From contig NZ_PGVG01000004.1 of the NCBI RefSeq assembly GCF_002795245.1, positions 186,001 to 250,000 on the forward strand: a stretch of 64,000 nucleotides of DNA, read 5' to 3'. The notes beneath the pieces are model-generated. The model was not told the origin of the DNA. It saw only the letters and a program-made list of their open reading frames with translations, and made no database searches. Positions 53,544 through 62,234 of the stretch are shown here, piece after piece. The translations under genes were made by a program, and so were the position numbers. Numbering within the stretch: the stretch's first letter is position 1; each line of letters opens with the position of its first letter. The DNA comes from Bradyrhizobium forestalis. GTDB lineage: Bacteria; Pseudomonadota; Alphaproteobacteria; Rhizobiales; Xanthobacteraceae.

Positions 53544-54286
53544 AAGCGACGTGCAATGCAGGTGACGGATTGCCCGAAGAAGCTTCGCGAGAGCGGATCG
53601 AGCGCCCGCGACAGCGGCACGGCATATTTGTCGAACAGGGCGATCTGCCCGTTGACGGCGGCATCGTTGAGCGACTGATGGCGCTTCAGGCGATTGGCAA
53701 GCCATCCAAGCCCGCCGATCGGATTGAAGTAGTTCAGCCGGACCAGCTCGACCGGTTGATCGGCGAGGAGCTTGGCGAGGCGCGCCGTGGTGTAGCGGCG
53801 GCAGTGCCCCGCGAGGCGATCGAGATCGTTGTAGAGCAGCATCAGGGCCGGAACGCTGATCAGGAGGTGTCCTCCGGGTTTCAGCACCTGCACCAGGTTG
53901 GCAATTGCGGTGGCGTCATCCTCGATGTGCTCGAGAACGTTGATGGTGAAGACCGCATCGACGCCGTCGGGAAACAGCGAACTCAACTGATCGCGGATCA
54001 GAATGTCGCAGACGGCGAACTTGCGGTCGGGCATCGCCCTGGTGGCACGTTCGACGCTTTCGCGGTCGTGGTCCACGCCGCAATAGTCGCCGAGCTCTCC
54101 GAGCACTCTGCTGTAGAGCCCATGCCCAAACCCGACCTCGACGATCTCACCCTTCAGGTAGGGGCGGAACTGGTCGACAACCCAGTTCATGTAATTCTGT
54201 GCGTCGGCGATCGCGCTTGAATACGTATCGGCCCCGACTTTCAGACCTTCCGTTGTTGGTTCGGAGAGAAAGGAGGTTTGAGCCAT
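53540..54286 (-). CDS. SAM-dependent methyltransferase
   Basis: A 248-residue class I methyltransferase. Motif I is GEIVEVGFGHGLYSRVLGELG near residue 50, the acidic contact is in YCGVDHDRESV, and motif IV is DAVFTINVLEHIEDDATA with VLKPGGHLLISVPAL after it. It is first in the operon, and its stop codon overlaps the GT2 start. It probably methylates a sugar or lipid-linked intermediate of the same pathway. Confidence 0.88.
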   Translation of the reverse strand: MAQTSFLSEPTTEGLKVGADTYSSAIADAQNYMNWVVDQFRPYLKGEIVEVGFGHGLYSRVLGELGDYCGVDHDRESVERATRAMPDRKFAVCDILIRDQLSSLFPDGVDAVFTINVLEHIEDDATAIANLVQVLKPGGHLLISVPALMLLYNDLDRLAGHCRRYTTARLAKLLADQPVELVRLNYFNPIGGLGWLANRLKRHQSLNDAAVNGQIALFDKYAVPLSRALDPLSRSFFGQSVTCIARRL

Positions 54287-54718
54287 GGAGCCTGCGCCTT
54301 GTTCCTGCCCGAGTTAGCAGCGAGCGCCGCATTTCTCAAGGACATGTGAGGCACAATCGCCCTAAAGTTGACGGCTCTCGCGATTGATGGGCGAGGAGCC
54401 AAGATGAGACGGACGTCGAACCTCTCGCTTTCGCCTTTGATTGCATCAACGTCGATCCGGGCGCCGGTTCCTTTCATGGCTCGCTCATTGAGCGGATGCC
54501 GTCGCCCGCATGTGGCGAAGAGCCTGCTCGGACTTGAAGCGAGCGATCTTCAAATGCCGAATCCGCCCAACGAAGCCGTCGGGCTGATCGAGCCGTCGCC
54601 GGGCGCGCGTTCGATGATCGCCTGGTTGCAGCCGGTGGCAGACCGCCTTCACCGATGGCCCATGCGGCGCGCGTCATGGCCATAGGCCTGTTTCCGGAGG
54701 CTGCGGCGTCAAATCTCG
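54287..54718. other. 432-bp stretch between methyltransferase and tRNA-Leu
   Basis: Apart from the weak candidate at 54404-54685, I see no gene, terminator or repeat here. The promoter of the minus-strand methyltransferase operon should lie at its left end (54287-54400), but no clear -35/-10 pair is visible. Confidence 0.4.
54404..54685 (+). CDS. Possible small hypothetical protein
   Basis: A 93-residue open frame (begins MRRTSNLSLSPLIASTSIRA, ends PMRRASWP). Its only support is AGGAG five bases before the ATG at 54404. It has no recognisable domain, signal or membrane segment. A minus-strand frame also covers the same DNA. It could be a lineage-specific gene or chance. Confidence 0.3.
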   Translation: MRRTSNLSLSPLIASTSIRAPVPFMARSLSGCRRPHVAKSLLGLEASDLQMPNPPNEAVGLIEPSPGARSMIAWLQPVADRLHRWPMRRASWP

Positions 54719-54807
54719 TGGTGCGGGCAGCCGGGGTCGAACCGGCACAGCGCTTGCGCACCGAGGGATTTTAAGTCCCTTGCGTCTACCAATTCCGCCA
54801 TGCCCGC
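54719..54807 (-). tRNA. tRNA-Leu (UAA)
   Basis: The minus strand folds into a class II tRNA with the acceptor GCGGGCA (54801-54807) pairing with TGCCCGC (54723-54729), an encoded CCA (54719-54721), a D-arm with GGTAGACG, anticodon TAA in GACTTAAAATCCC, a variable arm CGGTGCGCAAGCGCTG, and a T-loop GGTTCGACCCC. Length with CCA is 89 nt, normal for tRNA-Leu. Confidence 0.96.
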
Positions 54808-54980
54808 TTGATCCAACGAGATCAAATACTTAAGTCCATCCCGGCCGTCTGGAATTGGCGCGTTGCGGACCTGGAGGGACGGTTCTTCCTTAAGCGAGCC
54901 GGACGCACAAGGCAAAGCCTCAATCCGGACATCTGTTGTTGCTTTAGGCATTCTCAATCCACGGGGGCTATTCATCCGGC

Positions 54981-55403
54981 ATGGCTGCTTCGTCTTCCTC
55001 TCCGCTGCGCGGCTTTGGCGCGCTCGTTGCGCTGCTTGCGGCTGGCGTCGCGCTGTCCGGCTGCGCCGGCATGAGCGAGACGGTCGCACCGGCCTTTGCC
55101 GATCCCGCCAAATACGAATTGTACGACTGCAAGCAGCTGGAGGGTGAGCGCAAGGCGCTCGCCAAGCGCACCGATGATTTGCGCATGCTGATGGAGAAGG
55201 CCGAGACCGGGGCGGGGGGCGCGGTCGTGTCCGAGCTCGCTTATCGCAACGACTATATCGCGGTGCGCGGGCAGGCCCAATTGGCCGAGGACGCCTGGCG
55301 CCGCAACAAGTGCCGGGAAACGCCGCCCGAGGCGACGCCCCCTGCGGCATCGCCCGCGGCCGCCGCCAAACCCGCATCGAAATCCGGAAAAGCGGCCCGC
55401 TGA
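54981..55403 (+). CDS. Small lipoprotein
   Basis: A 140-residue protein with a lipoprotein signal peptide: basic/Ser N-terminus, hydrophobic GALVALLAAGVAL, and lipobox LSGC with lipidated Cys28. The mature part has a short helical region (YELYDCKQLEGERKALAKRTDDLRMLMEKAETG) with a second Cys, YRNDYIAVRGQAQLAEDAWRRNKC with a third Cys, and a Pro/Ala/Lys-rich tail. It is probably anchored in the envelope; its role is unknown. Similar small lipoproteins are common in Bradyrhizobium. No strong ribosome site is visible before the ATG. Confidence 0.75.
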   Translation: MAASSSSPLRGFGALVALLAAGVALSGCAGMSETVAPAFADPAKYELYDCKQLEGERKALAKRTDDLRMLMEKAETGAGGAVVSELAYRNDYIAVRGQAQLAEDAWRRNKCRETPPEATPPAASPAAAAKPASKSGKAAR

Positions 55404-55428
55404 GGCCTCGCGCCGTCGGCGCTTCGCA

Positions 55429-56631
55429 TCACGGCCGCCAGCCGTAGATCCAGTCCTGCCGCGCCAGCATGCGCTCCGGGCCGAGCGCACGGATCGCAAG
55501 ATCGCGTGCGAGCGCGAGCGGCCCACTGAAGTGATAGATGCGCCCCTGCTGCCGCGCGGTCCGCTGCACCTGCCGTACCCGCCCCTGGCGGGCGCGGCCG
55601 TATTGCGTCAGCGCGGCGGCGATGCCGTTGGTGCTCTCGGCGGCTTCAACGCTCAAATGCCGGGCGAGCACGGCGGCATCCTCGATCGCCATGCCGGCGC
55701 CTTGAGCTGCAAAAGGCAGCATCGCATGCACGGCATCGCCGAGCAGCGCCACCGGACCTTTGCTCCACGGACAGCCGTCGGGCACGCCGAACAGCGCCCA
55801 TTTCCGCCAGCTGTCGACCGGGGCGAGCATCATCCGCGCCGGCGGCGGCCAGCGCGGGGCGGCAAAGGCGTCCATCACCTCGCGCGGATCGCCGGGCGTG
55901 CTCCAGCCCGGCCTATTCCAGGTCCCGGGCAGCACCGCGACCACGTTGATCTGGCGTCCGCCCGCGATCGGATAGGCGACCAGATGGGCGTTCGGCCCCA
56001 TCCAGAGCTGCACCCGGCGCGCGGCATAGTCCTTCGGCAGTTGCGTGGCATCGAGCGTGCCGCGCCAGGCGATCAGCCCGGAGAAGCGCGGCTGCACCTC
56101 GGGAAACAGATGCTGGCGTACCGTCGACCAGATGCCGTCGGCGCCGATCAGGGCGCTGGCGAGATCGCTGCGGCGGATCGTGCCGCTGCGATGGACCACC
56201 GTCAGTCCCCTGGCGTGGGGCGCGACGTCCTCGAAGCTTGCACCCAGCTTCAGGTCGATATCGGGATGGTCGGAGACCGCGCCGGCGAGCGCCGATTGCA
56301 GGTCGGCACGGTGCACCACCCAATAGGGAGCGCCGGCACGCAGCGAGGCTGCTTCACCGAGCGGCATGCGCAGCAGCTCGCCGCCGGCGCGCGCGCTCAT
56401 GATCGAGACCGCCTCCGGGGTCACCGCGCGCGACTTGAGGCGTTCGGTCAGGCCGAGCTCGACCAGCACGCGGCTGGCATTGGGGGAGAGCTGCAGGCCG
56501 GCGCCGACTTCCTCGAGGCGCTCGGCCTTTTCCAGCACGACGATGCGGAAGCCGCGGGCCGCAAGCGCAAGCGCGGCCGTCAGGCCACCGATGCCGGCAC
56601 CAGCGATGACAATCGTTCGGGAGAGCGCCAC
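55429..56631 (-). CDS. FAD-dependent monooxygenase (salicylate hydroxylase-like)
   Basis: A 400-residue flavoprotein hydroxylase. It has TIVIAGAGIGGLTAALALAARGFRIVVLEKAERLEEVGAGLQLSPNAS (dinucleotide binding and the FAD-linked GAGLQLSPN motif), ADLQSALAGAVSDHP, and the FAD site VALLGDAVHAMLPFAAQGAGMAIEDAAVLA. This is the class A pattern with NAD(P)H and FAD, usually hydroxylating aromatic acids. It lies 19 bp after the zinc-finger protein gene on the same strand. Confidence 0.9.
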   Translation of the reverse strand: MALSRTIVIAGAGIGGLTAALALAARGFRIVVLEKAERLEEVGAGLQLSPNASRVLVELGLTERLKSRAVTPEAVSIMSARAGGELLRMPLGEAASLRAGAPYWVVHRADLQSALAGAVSDHPDIDLKLGASFEDVAPHARGLTVVHRSGTIRRSDLASALIGADGIWSTVRQHLFPEVQPRFSGLIAWRGTLDATQLPKDYAARRVQLWMGPNAHLVAYPIAGGRQINVVAVLPGTWNRPGWSTPGDPREVMDAFAAPRWPPPARMMLAPVDSWRKWALFGVPDGCPWSKGPVALLGDAVHAMLPFAAQGAGMAIEDAAVLARHLSVEAAESTNGIAAALTQYGRARQGRVRQVQRTARQQGRIYHFSGPLALARDLAIRALGPERMLARQDWIYGWRP

Positions 56632-56650
56632 CCCTGACCGAAGGAAGCGG

Positions 56651-56896
56651 TCAGGCCACCTTGTCCTTCAGCACACATTCCGGCGGGCGGGCTTCGCCCG
56701 GTTTCAGGTCGGCCGCGAAACGGTACAGCGTCGAGCAGTAAGGGCAGATGATCTCGTTGTCGTTGCCGAGGTCGAGGAAGACGTGCGGATGGTCGAACGG
56801 AGGGTTAGCGCCCACGCACATGAACTCTTGCGAGCCGATCTCGATGACGGGGACGCCGGCATCGTTATGGAAGTGCGGGACGACATGGTCGGACAT
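56651..56896 (-). CDS. Zinc-finger CHCC protein (NDUFS6-like)
   Basis: An 81-residue protein of the zf-CHCC family, related to the NDUFS6 subunit of mitochondrial complex I. The likely zinc ligands are C27 (EFMCVGAN), H36 or H38 (FDHPHVF) and C51/C54 (IICPYCSTLYRF). Alphaproteobacterial members are thought to be linked to respiratory complex I assembly. AGGATGA precedes the start. It is first in a two-gene operon with the FAD monooxygenase. Confidence 0.9.
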   Translation of the reverse strand: MSDHVVPHFHNDAGVPVIEIGSQEFMCVGANPPFDHPHVFLDLGNDNEIICPYCSTLYRFAADLKPGEARPPECVLKDKVA

Positions 56897-57204
56897 CGTA
56901 ACTCATCCTGGAGTGGCAATGGCGGCAGACACAATCAACGACTGACGCGGCATCTTTAAGGCGCCGCGGACCATACTGGCGGGTGCAGATGATTGCTAGT
57001 CCAGCGGAACCGAAAGGTTCGCAATCGCCCCATGCTCATTTGCTCATGCAAATTCGACACAATCTTGAGGCCGGAGAGAAGCCCTTCTTTCGTCGGGGAC
57101 GTTGTGTCGCAATTTTGGCATACTATGTCTGGGGACGAGTGCAATTTGCGACGAAAGACGAATCATCAGGCACGAGCGGTCCCAGGGGCATCCGGGCTTT
57201 CCAC
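56897..57204. other. 308-bp intergenic stretch before the 57205 gene
   Basis: This divergent promoter region holds no convincing gene. A long-range inverted pair GTCGCAA (near 57106) and TTGCGAC (near 57147) flanks TACTATGTCTGGGGACG, which could be an operator or a leader hairpin. The promoters of the zinc-finger gene (minus) and the 57205 gene (plus) should lie here, but no clear consensus is seen. Confidence 0.35.
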
Positions 57205-58341
57205 ATGAAGTGGCTGCGAATCAGCACAGCGTTGATCGGTATCGCGGCCTGCGGCTTCATGCTCGCGCAGGTCGCACCGCACGCCCGCGAGGCCGGCGCG
57301 ATCTTCGCTGCCCAGGATGATCCGGCCGCGCTCTCCGAGCTCAAGCTCGATGCAGTGCTGCGGCAGAACGACCGCCTGGTTCAGGACAATATCGAGGCCG
57401 CGCTTGCATCAGGCGATGCCGATCTCGCCGACAGTTTCGTTGCGCTGGCGCGTGACCGCAACATCGCGCTCCCCGACGACCTCCTGAGCCGCGTCAGCGA
57501 TGCGGTGAACTTGGAGAGTTCCACCTCGCATTTCGCCAAGCGGTTCGCCGCCGGTCTCGTCACCGGCAACGCGGACGATGTCGCGAGCCTGTCGGGAACC
57601 GTGGCCGGCGATCTGTTCGTGATCGGCGACGTCAGGGACGTGGTGCGCGAAGGCAAGCATCTTGCGATGGGCGAGGACACCGACCGCCTCGTGCTCGGGC
57701 TTGCGGCAGCCGGCCTTGCGGTGACGGCGGCAACCTACGTGTCCGTCGGCGGTGCCGCGCCGGTCCGCGCCGGACTGACGCTGGTGAAGGATGCGCGGAA
57801 AGTCGGACGGCTCGGCGAGGGGCTTGCCGCATGGGCCGGCCGGTCCGCCCGCGAGATCGTGGATACGCCGATGCTCCGGAACGCGGTCGCCAAGGGGTCC
57901 GTGTTCCGCCCGGGCGAGACCGTCGGCGCGATCAAGGCCGCGTTCCGGGCCGAGAAGGCCGGTGCCCTGGTCCGGCTCGGCAAGGACGTCACACGCGTCG
58001 CCGAGAAGACCGGCACGCGCGGGGCGATGGATAGCTTGCGGATCGCCGAAGGCCCGAAGGACGTCGCGCGCGCGGCCCGGCTTGCGGAAGCGCAGGGCGG
58101 CAAGACCCGCGCGATCATCAAGCTGCTCGGCCGGGGCGCGCTGCTGCTCGTCGGCGGCGCGTTCGATCTGGCGCTCTGGCTGTTCAGTGCGGCACTGACG
58201 CTGTTCGGCCTTCTCTCCTCCATCAAGGCGACGACCGAGCGCCTGACCCAGGCCTGGTGCGATCGCAAGAGGGCGCGGCGGCTTCGCCGGGCACGGATCG
58301 CGGCTGACGCCGCTCTGGCGGACGCGGCCCTCAAAGCCTAA
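57205..58341 (+). CDS. Membrane protein of unknown function
   Basis: A 378-residue protein with an N-terminal signal anchor (about 6-25, TALIGIAACGFMLAQV). A long Ala/Asp-rich region (40-120) follows, then hydrophobic segments at about 165-190 (LVLGLAAAGLAVTAATYVSVGG) and near 315-340 (LLLVGGAFDLALWLFSAALTLFGLLSS), and a basic C-terminus (DRKRARRLRRARIA). No family is recognised; it looks like a conserved envelope protein of the genus. The ATG at 57205 is the best start for the signal anchor. Confidence 0.75.
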   Translation: MKWLRISTALIGIAACGFMLAQVAPHAREAGAIFAAQDDPAALSELKLDAVLRQNDRLVQDNIEAALASGDADLADSFVALARDRNIALPDDLLSRVSDAVNLESSTSHFAKRFAAGLVTGNADDVASLSGTVAGDLFVIGDVRDVVREGKHLAMGEDTDRLVLGLAAAGLAVTAATYVSVGGAAPVRAGLTLVKDARKVGRLGEGLAAWAGRSAREIVDTPMLRNAVAKGSVFRPGETVGAIKAAFRAEKAGALVRLGKDVTRVAEKTGTRGAMDSLRIAEGPKDVARAARLAEAQGGKTRAIIKLLGRGALLLVGGAFDLALWLFSAALTLFGLLSSIKATTERLTQAWCDRKRARRLRRARIAADAALADAALKA

Positions 58342-58503
58342 AGCGCGACGAAATTGAGGTCATTCGTCGTCGCGTTGTGGGCTTTTATCTCGGCATGACC
58401 TCTGCGCAAACGCGTTCCGCGCTTGTGGCGAGGAAAAACCGCTGCACAACTGCTCCGGATCATGCTCTAAGATCAACCATTCCCCTCGAGACCCCTGGAA
58501 CTG

Positions 58504-59262
58504 ATGATGCCGAGCTTTCACAACGGCGCCGTTGAAATTGCCTATCTCGACGAAGGCGAGGGCGATCCGATCATCCTGGTGCACGGCTTTGCCTCCAGCA
58601 AGAACGTGAACTGGGTCTACCCGACCTGGGTTTCGGAGCTGCGCAAGAACGGCCGCCGCGTGATTGCGCTCGACAATCGCGGCCACGGCGAAAGCGCAAA
58701 GCTCTACGAGCCCGCAGAGTACTCGATTCCCGTGATGGCCGGCGACGTGCTCGCGCTGATGGATCACCTCGCCATTCCCAAGGCCGACATCATGGGCTAC
58801 TCGATGGGCGGACGGATGGCGGCGTGGCTCTCCCTCAACGAGCCGCAGCGCCTGCGCTCGGCGATCCTCGGCGGCATCGGCATCGGCGGCTTGATCGAGG
58901 GCACCGGCCCCGGCGAGAACGTCGCCAAAGCGCTGGAAGCGCCCGCGCTGGAGGACGTCACCGATCCCGTCGGCCGCACCTTTCGCGCGTTTGCCGATCA
59001 GACGCGCTCCGACCGCCGTGCGCTCGCCGCCTGCCTGCGCGGCACGCGCGACCTCATGACCAGGGAGGAGGCCGCGCGGATCGACGTGCCCGTGCTGATC
59101 GCCGTCGGCAGCAGGGACGACGTCGCCGGCTCTGCGAGCGCGCTCGGCGCGCTCATACGCGGTTCTGAAGTGCTCGACATTCCGGACCGGGATCACATGC
59201 GCGCGGTCGGCGACAAGGTCTACAAGACCGGGGTGCTGGATTTCCTGTCACGTCGCGGCTGA
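58504..59262 (+). CDS. Alpha/beta hydrolase
   Basis: A 252-residue alpha/beta-fold hydrolase. The oxyanion block is ILVHGFASS, then ALDNRGHGES, and the nucleophile elbow IMGYSMGGRMA with Ser near residue 101. The acid is the Asp in VLIAVGSRDDVAG and the base is in IPDRDHMRAVG (His). All triad positions are present. The two ATGs at 58504 and 58507 cannot be separated. The substrate is unknown (esterase, lactonase or dehalogenase-like). Confidence 0.88.
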   Translation: MMPSFHNGAVEIAYLDEGEGDPIILVHGFASSKNVNWVYPTWVSELRKNGRRVIALDNRGHGESAKLYEPAEYSIPVMAGDVLALMDHLAIPKADIMGYSMGGRMAAWLSLNEPQRLRSAILGGIGIGGLIEGTGPGENVAKALEAPALEDVTDPVGRTFRAFADQTRSDRRALAACLRGTRDLMTREEAARIDVPVLIAVGSRDDVAGSASALGALIRGSEVLDIPDRDHMRAVGDKVYKTGVLDFLSRRG

Positions 59263-59582
59263 GGCAATGTTGTCGGAGGCGATGCGGTTGTTGCGCAACC
59301 GTTCTAAAGGGTCCTATCACGAGGGGGCGTCCACTCCCTTCAGCGCGGCCGTGCACTCCTTCATGCGCAGAGATCGGGAGTCCGCTAAGGGCGGACATGA
59401 GACGTCAGTTCGAAGTGGATAGGAACGTCGGCAAAGGGCCACTTGCAGACGTTCGCCCGAGTACCGCCAGAGGTCAGCTATGGGCCGCAAGCGGACCTCC
59501 TCCTTGCAGCTCGTCGCCAGATAGGCCAGCATCAACACGGCAATGTCTCTCGATGCTTTCCACTCGGCAATAGGGGCAAGTC
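59263..59582. other. 320-bp stretch, degenerate sequence
   Basis: No gene is supported. The base composition is lower in GC than the flanks. GTCCGCTAAGGGCGGAC (59376-59392) is a hairpin. The stretch, with the methyltransferase that follows and the tail at 60402-60602, forms a patch unlike the surrounding DNA. The short minus-strand frame here looks like chance. Confidence 0.4.
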
Positions 59583-60401
59583 ATGTCGGTCCACGAACAT
59601 TGGCAAATGGATGCCAGCGCGCCGGAACTGTACGAACGTTACCTAGTACCAGCCATCACATCATTATGGGCCAACGACCTGCTCGACCGCATTGCACCAG
59701 CGCGCGGCGAGAGCGTACTCGACATCGCGTGTGGGACCGGCATCGTCGCGAGATTGATAGAGCAACGTGGCATAGCGGGACGTGTTGTCGGCCTTGACCT
59801 CAATTCTGCGATGCTCGCGATTGCGCGCTCAAAGTCTCCAAAGATTGAATGGATCGAGGGGAGCGCGCTTGACCTTCCGTTCGATGCAGGCAGCTTCGAC
59901 GTCGTACTCTGCCAACTCGGGCTACAATTCTTCCCAGATCGACTTCTAGCGCTAAAGGAAATGGTGAGGGTGCTTAAGCCCGCCGGCCACGCTGGATTCA
60001 GCGTTTACGGCTCAATTGAGAAGACCCCAGCGGCGTACGCTTTCGTGCAGGCACTCGATAAGTGTCTCGGAGAAGAGGCGTCACGCATTAAACGTTCTGA
60101 GCATCTTTCTTGCGATGCTCAGGAGATTGCCGATTGGGCGAAGCAGGCCGGCTTTGACTTCGTCGAAGTGGCCCCTGTCACCAAACAGATCAGGTTCCCG
60201 TCAATGCTGGATTATGTGCGCTTTCAGCTCACGGCAACGCCGATGGCTAGTCTGTTGAACGACAAAGAGGTGCCTGAGCGGGATCGCTTAATCATGTCGA
60301 TTTCCGACGATGCCGCCTCTCGGCTCGACTATTCCATGCTGGCAGGTGGCAAGCTGACGTTTCCGCAGCAATCGTTCGTGGCGATTGCCTCGCTCCACTG
60401 A
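59583..60401 (+). CDS. Class I SAM-dependent methyltransferase, lower-GC patch
   Basis: A 272-residue methyltransferase of the UbiE/Methyltransf_11 type. Motif I is SVLDIACGTGIVARLIEQRG, followed by GLDLNSAMLAIARS, motif IV FDVVLCQLGLQFFPD and VRVLKPAGHAGFSVYG. The gene and its flanks are near 53 percent GC by eye against about 65 percent around them, and codon use includes CTA, ATA and TTA, which are rare elsewhere. It was probably acquired more recently. AGGGG precedes the ATG. The methyl acceptor is unknown; it is not a restriction-modification enzyme. Confidence 0.85.
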   Translation: MSVHEHWQMDASAPELYERYLVPAITSLWANDLLDRIAPARGESVLDIACGTGIVARLIEQRGIAGRVVGLDLNSAMLAIARSKSPKIEWIEGSALDLPFDAGSFDVVLCQLGLQFFPDRLLALKEMVRVLKPAGHAGFSVYGSIEKTPAAYAFVQALDKCLGEEASRIKRSEHLSCDAQEIADWAKQAGFDFVEVAPVTKQIRFPSMLDYVRFQLTATPMASLLNDKEVPERDRLIMSISDDAASRLDYSMLAGGKLTFPQQSFVAIASLH

Positions 60402-60602
60402 AGCCCGCTTTGGGTCACGAGCAGACGTGCAAGCGGCCCGCGCGAGAGCGCCCAGAGTCCGCCAAGGGCTGTTATCGGACTCTGGTGCTTTGCCGACGGG
60501 GAGACGCTTTTGAACGCCAAGTCAGTTCTGGCTGTTCCTTTTCGATGAAAGCGATCGCTGCTCGGACGAAACCAAGCGCGATGACTCGTCATCCCAATCT
60601 CA

Positions 60603-61985
60603 TCACGCTTTGACGTCGCCGCCAAACCGCCGCGCCAGCGCCGTCAGCACCACGAACGTCGCGACCCACACCATCCGCGCGCCGTAGCGGTCGTGCGGGC
60701 CGGAGATCACGCCGCAGATGAAGGCGTTGCCGAGCAAGGCCAGGGTCACAGTCGCCGCCAGCAGCGTCAGGTCGTCCAGCCGGCGCTTCGCCAGCGCATG
60801 CGCGAGCAGCGCGACCAGTCCCAGCATCGAGGCCAGCGCGACCGGGACATGCAGCCAGTTGATGGTGTCGAAATTGATGTCCCAGTGCTGCTGCCGCGCC
60901 GCCCGCATCGGCGCGACCTGCGCGGGGATGTAGCGCTCGATGATGCCGTAGGTGTGCGGGATCCAGCCATTGGTGCCTTCGCCGGTCGCCACATGCAGCA
61001 ATTGCTGTCCCATCGCGCGCAACGCCGCGCCCGCCTGCCAGGCCGGATAGTCCGCAAGCGAATGCACGACGATGTAACCCATCTCCTCATTCATGCCTTC
61101 GAAGCGGCCGAGCGTGTTGAACATGCTCTTGCCCCACAGGAACTCATCTGCTGTCGACGGCAGTTCATTGCGATACGGACACAGCTTGTAGCGTTCGCGC
61201 GGGCAATGGTCGTTGAGATATTGTGCGACGATGCCGTCCTGCATCATGCGGCCGAAGGCGACGCCGTAACCGCCGGGAGTCCAGGCCAGCTTGCCGGACA
61301 GCGCGTAATTGGCCGAGACCAGCATCAGGCTGCCCGCAACGATGGCGAGGCTCGCCTGTGCCAATCCGGCAAGCGGCAGGCGCTGCCGAAGGAACGGCCG
61401 TGCCATCCAGCCCGCGGCGCAAAGACCGAGCAGCACGCCGAGCGTCGCGCTGTGGGTTGCGGCGGCAAAGGCGGTGAAGACGAACAGCGAGATCTTTTCG
61501 CGCGCCGAGATGCGGCTTGCGCCGACGGCCAGCAGGAACAGCGACAGCACTGAGAGCCCGGCAAAGATGTCGGTGAGCAGCATGCTCGCAAGCCAGGGCA
61601 GCGCGGTCGACACGATCAGGCCGAGGCTGATCACGACGAAGCGGAAGGTTTGCATCAATCCGAGGACGCGAAGGGTGAGCTGCAGCAGCCACAGCGTCGC
61701 CAGCGACTGGGCGGCGAGGTTGATCCAGAAGCCGAAACTCTCGCCATAATGCAGATAGAGGCCGAACACCGTGGAACGGCTGGGGACGAGATAGCCCTCG
61801 TACCAGCGCGCCAGATAGCCGCCGGTATCCCATTGCAGCAGCGGATAGCCGTTCCAGAACGCCGGCGCGATCATCAGGAGGGGCAGGGCCACCGCCGCCA
61901 GCCGCAGCCAAAACGTATCAGCGGCGCGCGCGCGCAATTGTTCGGTGGTGATGCTCAAATCTGCTCCCCGTCCTCGCTCGGACAT
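60603..61985 (-). CDS. Polytopic membrane protein of unknown function
   Basis: A 460-residue integral membrane protein with about 10-12 helices, beginning after a short cytoplasmic N-terminus (FWLRLAAVALPLLMIAPAFWNGYPLLQWDTGGYLARWYEG). The first periplasmic loop has an Asp (WDTGGY) like the catalytic Asp of GT-C glycosyltransferases, and a larger periplasmic loop at about 250-340 carries two Cys (DHCPRERYKLCPYRNELP). GT-C membership is possible but not shown. The gene stands alone, between the methyltransferase patch and cysE. Confidence 0.75.
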   Translation of the reverse strand: MSERGRGADLSITTEQLRARAADTFWLRLAAVALPLLMIAPAFWNGYPLLQWDTGGYLARWYEGYLVPSRSTVFGLYLHYGESFGFWINLAAQSLATLWLLQLTLRVLGLMQTFRFVVISLGLIVSTALPWLASMLLTDIFAGLSVLSLFLLAVGASRISAREKISLFVFTAFAAATHSATLGVLLGLCAAGWMARPFLRQRLPLAGLAQASLAIVAGSLMLVSANYALSGKLAWTPGGYGVAFGRMMQDGIVAQYLNDHCPRERYKLCPYRNELPSTADEFLWGKSMFNTLGRFEGMNEEMGYIVVHSLADYPAWQAGAALRAMGQQLLHVATGEGTNGWIPHTYGIIERYIPAQVAPMRAARQQHWDINFDTINWLHVPVALASMLGLVALLAHALAKRRLDDLTLLAATVTLALLGNAFICGVISGPHDRYGARMVWVATFVVLTALARRFGGDVKA

Positions 61986-62234
61986 GACCGCAATAACGGC
62001 TCAGAGAGAATTCACCAATAGTTTGACGCCGCCCCGCTTGAATTTGCCAAAACTCTGACCACTTTGAGCCGACCTTGCGCTTCGGGGCGTCAGAAGAAAC
62101 TGTTGTGTTTCAAAGTCTTGGCATGCCCCGGCGGGGCAAGGTGCTGTTCACTCTCAGGCAAGCCCGTCAGGACTTTGTCGCCTAGACTGTGCTATACAGC
62201 CCGCAAAAGAAGCCCATTCGAGAGAGCAAATCCC

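Noticed and set aside
59583..60401. Methyltransferase considered as a DNA restriction-modification enzyme
   Set aside because: It has a UbiE-type SAM domain without a target-recognition domain or DNA-methylase catalytic motif (N/DPPY or PCQ), and no restriction gene is adjacent.
62140..62190. CTCTCAGGCAA followed by AGGAC before cysE, like part of a glycine aptamer
   Set aside because: Only the 3' motif is present. The GGAGAG opening and the CCGAAGG/GCAA segment are missing in the expected places, so it is probably chance.
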